Assembly (NCBI RefSeq): GCF_022678645.1
Contig: NZ_JALBWV010000063.1
Span: 1-50,091 of the forward strand
DNA: 50,091 bases
Source of the DNA: Saccharopolyspora soli
GTDB lineage: Bacteria; Actinomycetota; Actinomycetes; Mycobacteriales; Pseudonocardiaceae
Direction: 5' to 3'
The stretch's first letter is position 1. Each line of letters opens with the position of its first letter. Below are positions 46,098 through 50,091 of the stretch, piece after piece. The notes under the pieces are model-generated. The model ran no database searches and had not been told where the DNA came from. It worked only from the letters and a program-made list of their open reading frames with translations. A program made the position numbers and the translations under genes.

Positions 46098-46161
46098 ACG
46101 ACCAGCTCGGACTTGCCCATCGGCACCACCGCCAAACACCCGCGACGGGTAGAAAGGGCGC

Positions 46162-47115
46162 ATGCACCGCGACGAAGCGCCGCTCGTCCTCGGCTTGGAC
46201 ATCGGCGGCACCAGCAGTCGGGCGTTGATCAGCGACCTGTCCGGCACGGTTCTCGGCAGCGGCGAAGCGGCTGGCGGCAACCCGAACTCGCACCCGGCCG
46301 ACCAAGCCGTGCAGCAGATCGCCGAAGCCGCGCGCACCGCGCTGCGCGATGTCGACCCGGCGGCGGTGCGCAACTGCGTGGTCGGCATGGCCGGGGTCAG
46401 CAAGATGGCCGACCCGCAGTTCGCCGAGCTGTTCGACCGCGCGTGGTCGCGGTTGGGCCTGCACTGCCCGAAGCACGCGATCAGCGACTGCGAGGTGGCC
46501 TTCGCGGCCGGAACCCCGGAGCCCGACGGGACGGTGCTGATCGCGGGGACCGGGGCCATCGCAGCGCGCATCGAGCAGCACCGGATGACCACGATCGTCG
46601 GCGGCCACGGCTGGTTGCTCGGCGACGAGGGCTCGGCGTTCTGGTTGGGCCGCGAAGCGGTCCGGGCCGCGCTGCGCGAGCTGGATCGCGGCGAGCCCTT
46701 GCACGGCCTCACCGCCGCGGTGCGCGATCGACTCCTGCCCGATGTGCCGGACGCGCAGCGCAGGAAGCTGATCAGCGCCGTGAACGCGGCGCCGCCGATC
46801 CGGCTCGCGGAGCTCGCGCCGCTGGTCACATCGGCCTCGGACGAAACGGCCAGGGACATCGTCCGGCGCGCGGCGCACTTGCTCGCCGAAACCGCCGCCG
46901 CCACCCGCACCGGTGGCGACACCAGTCCGATCGTGCTCGCCGGTGGACTCGTCGCCGCCGGGAACCCGGTCGGCGAGGCGCTGCGCGCCGAGCTGGCTGC
47001 TCGGGGATGCGGCGAGACGCGCACGGCCGGGCCCGGCGCGGCCGGAGCGGCCTGGCTGGCAGCGTTGGACCTCACCACGGACCCGGTCACCCTGCACAAG
47101 CGCCTGCTCGGTTAA
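46162..47115 (+). CDS. nagK: N-acetylglucosamine kinase (BadF/BadG family)
   Basis: 317 aa sugar kinase of the actin-like ATPase fold. LGLDIGGTSSRALI (phosphate 1), VVGMAGVSKM, TVLIAGTGAIAARI (phosphate 2), GGHGWLLGDEGSAFWLGREA and IVLAGGLVAAGNP (adenosine site) are the motifs of GlcNAc kinases. It would give GlcNAc-6-P from sugar taken up by DasABC. AAAGGG precedes the ATG closely. An upstream regulatory site cannot be read because of the artefact block. The deacetylase NagA is not in the window. Confidence 0.9.
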   Translation: MHRDEAPLVLGLDIGGTSSRALISDLSGTVLGSGEAAGGNPNSHPADQAVQQIAEAARTALRDVDPAAVRNCVVGMAGVSKMADPQFAELFDRAWSRLGLHCPKHAISDCEVAFAAGTPEPDGTVLIAGTGAIAARIEQHRMTTIVGGHGWLLGDEGSAFWLGREAVRAALRELDRGEPLHGLTAAVRDRLLPDVPDAQRRKLISAVNAAPPIRLAELAPLVTSASDETARDIVRRAAHLLAETAAATRTGGDTSPIVLAGGLVAAGNPVGEALRAELAARGCGETRTAGPGAAGAAWLAALDLTTDPVTLHKRLLG

Positions 47116-47122
47116 CGACCGG

Positions 47123-47147
47123 GGCGATTTAGCGCGAAATAGCCGCT
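47123..47147. repeat. Second copy of the ATTTAGCGCGAAAT hairpin element
   Basis: Identical over 25 bases to 30089-30113. It lies 7 bp after the nagK stop and 20 bp before the convergent dapA stop. The outer stem present at thiC is only partly kept here. Confidence 0.75.
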
Positions 47148-47166
47148 CCTGCCTCGGATCTGGCGG

Positions 47167-48009
47167 TCAGAGCAGGCCGACGTCGCGCAGACCCTTGCGG
47201 ATCACGGCGAGTTCCGACTCGTCCGCCTCGACCAACGGCAGGCGAACCCCGCCGACCCGCTGGCCGATCAGGTTCAGCGCCGCCTTGACCGGGATCGGGT
47301 TGGTGGTCACCGACAGCGCCGCGTACAGCGGCTTGAGCGAGGCGTCGATCTCTGCCCGGCGCTCCGGCTCGTCGACCATCCGCCGCATCTCGGGGCCGAC
47401 CAGATGGCTGGCCACCAGGATGCCGCCGAGGCCACCGAGGTCGAGGGCCTGCGCTAAGCCGTCGTCGTTGCCCGCGTAGAGCCCGAGGCCGTCGATCTGG
47501 GCGAGCGCGGCGTTGTCCGCTTGCTTGACGTAGTCGATGTGCTCGACCTGGGCGAGTTCGGCGAGCAGGTCGCCGGGCAGCTCCAGCCCGATGCGGGACG
47601 GCACGTTGTAGAGCACCACCGGCTTGTCGGTGGCCCGGGCGATCTCGCTGAAGTGCCGGACTAGCCCGCGCCGGTTGGGGCGGTTGTAGTACGGAGTCAC
47701 CGAGAGCACCGCGTCGGCGCCCAGCTCGGTCGCGCGCTCTGTCATCTCGCAGGCGTGCGCGGTGTCGTTCGACCCTGTCGAAGCGATCACCGTGGTGCCC
47801 GCCGGGCGTTGCGAGCAGGCGAGCTCGACGAGCCGCAGGTGTTCCGCATCGGTGAGCGTGGGTGCCTCGCCGGTCGTCCCGCAGACCACGACGCCGTCCG
47901 AGCCGTGGTCGATGAGGTGGTGGAACAACGACACGAACGCGGCTTCGTCGACGCGGAGATCGTCGTCGAACGGGGTGACTATCGCGGTGATCACGGTGCC
48001 GAGAGACAT
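47167..48009 (-). CDS. dapA: 4-hydroxy-tetrahydrodipicolinate synthase (DapA family)
   Basis: 280 aa Schiff-base aldolase. GTTGE (44-48), Tyr134 and Arg139 in LYNVPSRIG and the Schiff-base Lys162 in DYVKQAD are in place. The expected reaction is condensation of pyruvate and aspartate semialdehyde in lysine and diaminopimelate synthesis. Neighbouring nagK raises the alternative of N-acetylneuraminate lyase, but the NVPSRIG Arg fits DapA better. It is not linked to other lysine genes here, so it may be a second DapA copy. Confidence 0.88.
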   Translation of the reverse strand: MSLGTVITAIVTPFDDDLRVDEAAFVSLFHHLIDHGSDGVVVCGTTGEAPTLTDAEHLRLVELACSQRPAGTTVIASTGSNDTAHACEMTERATELGADAVLSVTPYYNRPNRRGLVRHFSEIARATDKPVVLYNVPSRIGLELPGDLLAELAQVEHIDYVKQADNAALAQIDGLGLYAGNDDGLAQALDLGGLGGILVASHLVGPEMRRMVDEPERRAEIDASLKPLYAALSVTTNPIPVKAALNLIGQRVGGVRLPLVEADESELAVIRKGLRDVGLL

Positions 48010-48110
48010 GAGCGCATTGTGCTCGCACGGCCGACCGGTGTCACGTCAGAATTTCGTCTCCGCACCGCCGTGCGAGGCACCGATCCCACCTGGGTACCGG
48101 GCTGGGCTTC

Positions 48111-48773
48111 TCATCCGCGCGGGTGGCGCAGGCCGGGGTGCTCCGGCGGCAGGGATCGGCGCAGCACCCACCAGCTCGCTGCCACGCACACCGCCACCAG
48201 CGGCCAGGTCAGCACGAGCTGCGCGATCGTCAGCGCGCCGGTGGCGCCCAGCAGCCACAGCGGGATGAACACGACCAGCCGCACCACGTACTGCCCGACC
48301 CAGACCCAGCTCGCCCGGCCGTACGCGCCCAGCAGCGCCGGGTCGCGACGCCACCGCCGTCCTTGGCCGAGCGCCGTGCCGACGACCACGCCCAGCAGCG
48401 GCCAGCGGATCACGATGCTGGTCATCCAGGCCAGCGCGCTGAGCGCGTTGGTCGCCAACCTGGGCAGGAAGAAATCCGCCGCGTCGCCGGTGTACAGCGC
48501 GATCAGGGCGCCCAGCATGACCGCCAGCAGGCTGATCAGCACGGCCAACGGCCGGGCGCCCCGGTACAGGCGCCATCCCGCGATGAGCGCGCCAACCACC
48601 ACTGCCACCCCACCGCCGATGGCGATCGACTCACCGCCGAGGTACCAGCCCAGGCCGAACGCGATCGGCGGCAGGCTCGCGTCGACCGCACTGCTGCGGC
48701 CGCCGAGCAGGCGCATGAACGAATCGCGGTCGTCGGGGTTGGCGACGATCTCCGTCTGCCGGTCCTGCGTCAC
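48111..48773 (-). CDS. DUF3159 integral membrane protein
   Basis: 220 aa with about six hydrophobic helices. It has the start of the DUF3159 family (FMRLLGGRSSAVDASLPPIAF) and the conserved GRASWVWVGQYVVRLVV segment. These proteins occur widely in actinobacteria; some resemble intracellular septation protein A. No function is assigned. GTG 48773 was chosen because the upstream part of the frame (to 48836) is low-complexity Gly/Cys sequence without similarity. Confidence 0.85.
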   Translation of the reverse strand: MTQDRQTEIVANPDDRDSFMRLLGGRSSAVDASLPPIAFGLGWYLGGESIAIGGGVAVVVGALIAGWRLYRGARPLAVLISLLAVMLGALIALYTGDAADFFLPRLATNALSALAWMTSIVIRWPLLGVVVGTALGQGRRWRRDPALLGAYGRASWVWVGQYVVRLVVFIPLWLLGATGALTIAQLVLTWPLVAVCVAASWWVLRRSLPPEHPGLRHPRG

Positions 48774-48858
48774 AGGGTCAAGCCTGCCCCAACCGGCACC
48801 CGGATGGCACCCACCCGTGGCACGCACCTCTGCCATCCGGTCATGTTCGCCGTGCTGT

Positions 48859-49593
48859 TCAGCGTTGCCGGGTGCGGTCGAGCAGTGCGGCCAGTTGGCC
48901 CGCGATGCGGGGTTTGTCCGACGGGCGGCAGGTGACCACGTCCTGGCCGTCGCTGCGCTCGCCCTGCATGGCGTACCGACCGTGGTCGTTGTCGAACCAG
49001 ATCAGGTTCGGCACCCGGCCGCGCGGCCCGCCCCGACGGGCGCCGCTGACCACGAAGTGCCCGAGCCGGAACTTCTGCCGCGAAGTGATCGCCCGCAGTT
49101 CGGCCAGCCCGTCGATGTCGGCGTCCGTCGGGTGGCCGTTGCTGCGATCGGCCACCGCGCGCACCGCGTCGCCGATGCCGGGCGGGGCGTCCGGCAGCAG
49201 GTCGGCGCACGCCCTGGGCAGGGCGTCCGGCGCGAGGAAGCTCATCCGCAGCCCCCGGCCGTCGAGCACCCCGACCACCCCGACCTCCCCGGTCGCCACG
49301 ACCCGCGCGGCCAGCCGGTGCCCGGCGCGCACATCGACCAGCCCGGCCGCGGCGATCGACACCTCGGAGCTGCACAGCAGGTACAGCGCGTCCTCGACCT
49401 CCGGCTCCGGGCGGCCGTTGCGAGCCAGGCCGGTGGACTCCAACTCGTGCCACACCTGGTGGACGAGGCGGTTGCGGTCCTCCGCCAGCTCCCCGACCCG
49501 CGGGAGTTCGAACGGGTACTGCCGCACGGTGAGGTTCAGCTGCTCACCGAGCACGTCGACCGCGGGGACCGACAGGGTGATCGTCTCGACCAT
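48859..49593 (-). CDS. EspG family ESX secretion-associated protein
   Basis: 244 aa EspG-like protein. EspG acts in the cytosol as a chaperone for PPE proteins of type VII secretion. The N-terminus VETITLSVPAVDVLGEQL, LPRVGELAEDR, and WFDNDHGRYAMQ near the end match the family. The upstream partial gene on the same strand, 40 bp away, is a probable PPE-type client. Core ESX genes are not in the window. Start at ATG 49593; a GTG one codon earlier is equally possible. Confidence 0.85.
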   Translation of the reverse strand: MVETITLSVPAVDVLGEQLNLTVRQYPFELPRVGELAEDRNRLVHQVWHELESTGLARNGRPEPEVEDALYLLCSSEVSIAAAGLVDVRAGHRLAARVVATGEVGVVGVLDGRGLRMSFLAPDALPRACADLLPDAPPGIGDAVRAVADRSNGHPTDADIDGLAELRAITSRQKFRLGHFVVSGARRGGPRGRVPNLIWFDNDHGRYAMQGERSDGQDVVTCRPSDKPRIAGQLAALLDRTRQR

Positions 49594-49633
49594 CACACGC
49601 TCATTTCGAATTCAGGTGCGCCGGGAAACAGTT

Positions 49634-50091
49634 CTAGAAGTCCCGGTAGCTTGACGGCGCTTCGCCCAGCACCGGTGGGGCGACCAGCCGACCCGCGCCG
49701 TCGTCCTCTTCGAAGAGTTCATCGGCTTCGACCAGGAACTGCGGCACGGCACTGCTGCCGCTCTGCCCCGGCTTGTACTCGGCGCCGACGCGCAGGTCGT
49801 CGTCCTCCCGCCGTTCCTCCTTGAAGTCATCGGCCGACCACGAGGTGTTCCGGCCGTAGCCGGAGCGGCCGGACGAGCCCGCGGCCCAGGTACCCGCGGA
49901 ACCCATCGGTCCGAACCCGCCGTCGGCGCGTTGCGTGAGCCTCGGCGCCCTGGCCGGTTTCGGCGCGGGACGCGGCGGAGGTTCCTGGCGAGGCGGTGGC
50001 CCCGGCGGACCAGCCGCAGGCGGCGGAGCACTCGGCGGGCCATCCGGTCGGGGCGGCGGTGGCGGGCCGGGCGGGCGCCCGGCGCGCGGCC
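49634..50091 (-). CDS. Pro-rich protein, 5' part beyond window edge (possible PPE-type ESX substrate)
   Basis: The frame is open from the TAG at 49634-49636 to the window end, so the N-terminus is missing; at least 150 residues are visible. The first visible part is very Pro-rich, then a Gly/Ser segment (GGFGPMGSAGTWAAGSSGRSGYGRN) and an acidic C-terminus ending in RLVAPPVLGEAPSSYRDF. The last part resembles the tail of PPE proteins of Pseudonocardiales, and the following espG gene supports this. The PPE domain itself, if present, lies outside the window. Confidence 0.65.
   Translation of the reverse strand, partial: PRAGRPPGPPPPPRPDGPPSAPPPAAGPPGPPPRQEPPPRPAPKPARAPRLTQRADGGFGPMGSAGTWAAGSSGRSGYGRNTSWSADDFKEERREDDDLRVGAEYKPGQSGSSAVPQFLVEADELFEEDDGAGRLVAPPVLGEAPSSYRDF

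Overview
The window is chromosomal DNA of very high G+C from an actinomycete, most likely a member of the Pseudonocardiales close to Saccharopolyspora. The reasons are frequent GTG/TTG starts, a DasR-type aminosugar regulon, an EspG-like type VII secretion gene, VirR/DUF3263/Def neighbours, and a gene order (groEL2, moeA, psd, pssA, CDC48-like ATPase, virR, DUF3263, def, thiC, thiD, thiG, thiS, thiO, thiE) that, as I recall it, matches Mycobacterium tuberculosis Rv0440 down to Rv0414c with local insertions. The genus is an inference.

Layout. 0.1-7.5 kb (minus strand) is a molybdenum-hydroxylase island: MoxR ATPase, CoxE-like VWA protein, XdhC, then 2Fe-2S, molybdopterin and FAD subunits of a form II CoxL-type enzyme, the last three translationally coupled. 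7.6-9.8 kb holds a TetR repressor with two palindromic operators facing a SRPBCC gene, a suppressor-of-fused protein and a small PspC protein. 9.8-17.3 kb holds a GH84 lipoprotein, CutC, GroEL under two CIRCE elements, a membrane Ser/Thr kinase, a cold-shock protein and an AIM24 protein. 17.4-25.7 kb is mostly plus strand: MoeA, an M48-like membrane protein with a damaged zinc motif, the Psd-PssA phosphatidylethanolamine pathway and a two-domain AAA ATPase. 25.7-36.5 kb has VirR-like, DUF3263, peptide deformylase, Uma2 and FUSC genes and a thiamine cluster in which thiC(D) and thiOSG each sit behind a TPP riboswitch. 36.8-39.0 kb encodes a secreted S1 protease and a one- or two-TM protein. 39.2-47.1 kb is an aminosugar region: dasR divergent from dasABC, a SIS-domain isomerase/deaminase with its own DasR site, an amidohydrolase and an N-acetylglucosamine kinase. 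47.2-50.1 kb has DapA, DUF3159, EspG and a truncated Pro-rich protein.

How the parts connect. The DasR genes form a transport, phosphorylation and isomerisation route for GlcNAc-type sugars. The thiamine genes cover the pyrimidine branch (ThiC, ThiD), the thiazole branch (ThiO, ThiS, ThiG) and their coupling (ThiE). MoeA supplies molybdenum cofactor chemistry that the Mo-hydroxylase needs, although it is not in that operon.

Non-coding structure is the most unusual part. Several families of perfect or near-perfect hairpins lie just after stop codons, and a roughly 170-180 bp structured repeat occurs twice (about 36.6 and 44.6 kb). Three blocks made almost only of G then C (1-98, 23228-23424, 45925-46097) look like sequencing or assembly artefacts covering hard hairpins, and the true sequence there is unknown. 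I found no complete phage, transposase, CRISPR array, tRNA or rRNA. I did not find a clearly new multi-gene system. The candidates for novelty are the structured repeats, a possible small RNA before psd, and two degenerate enzymes.
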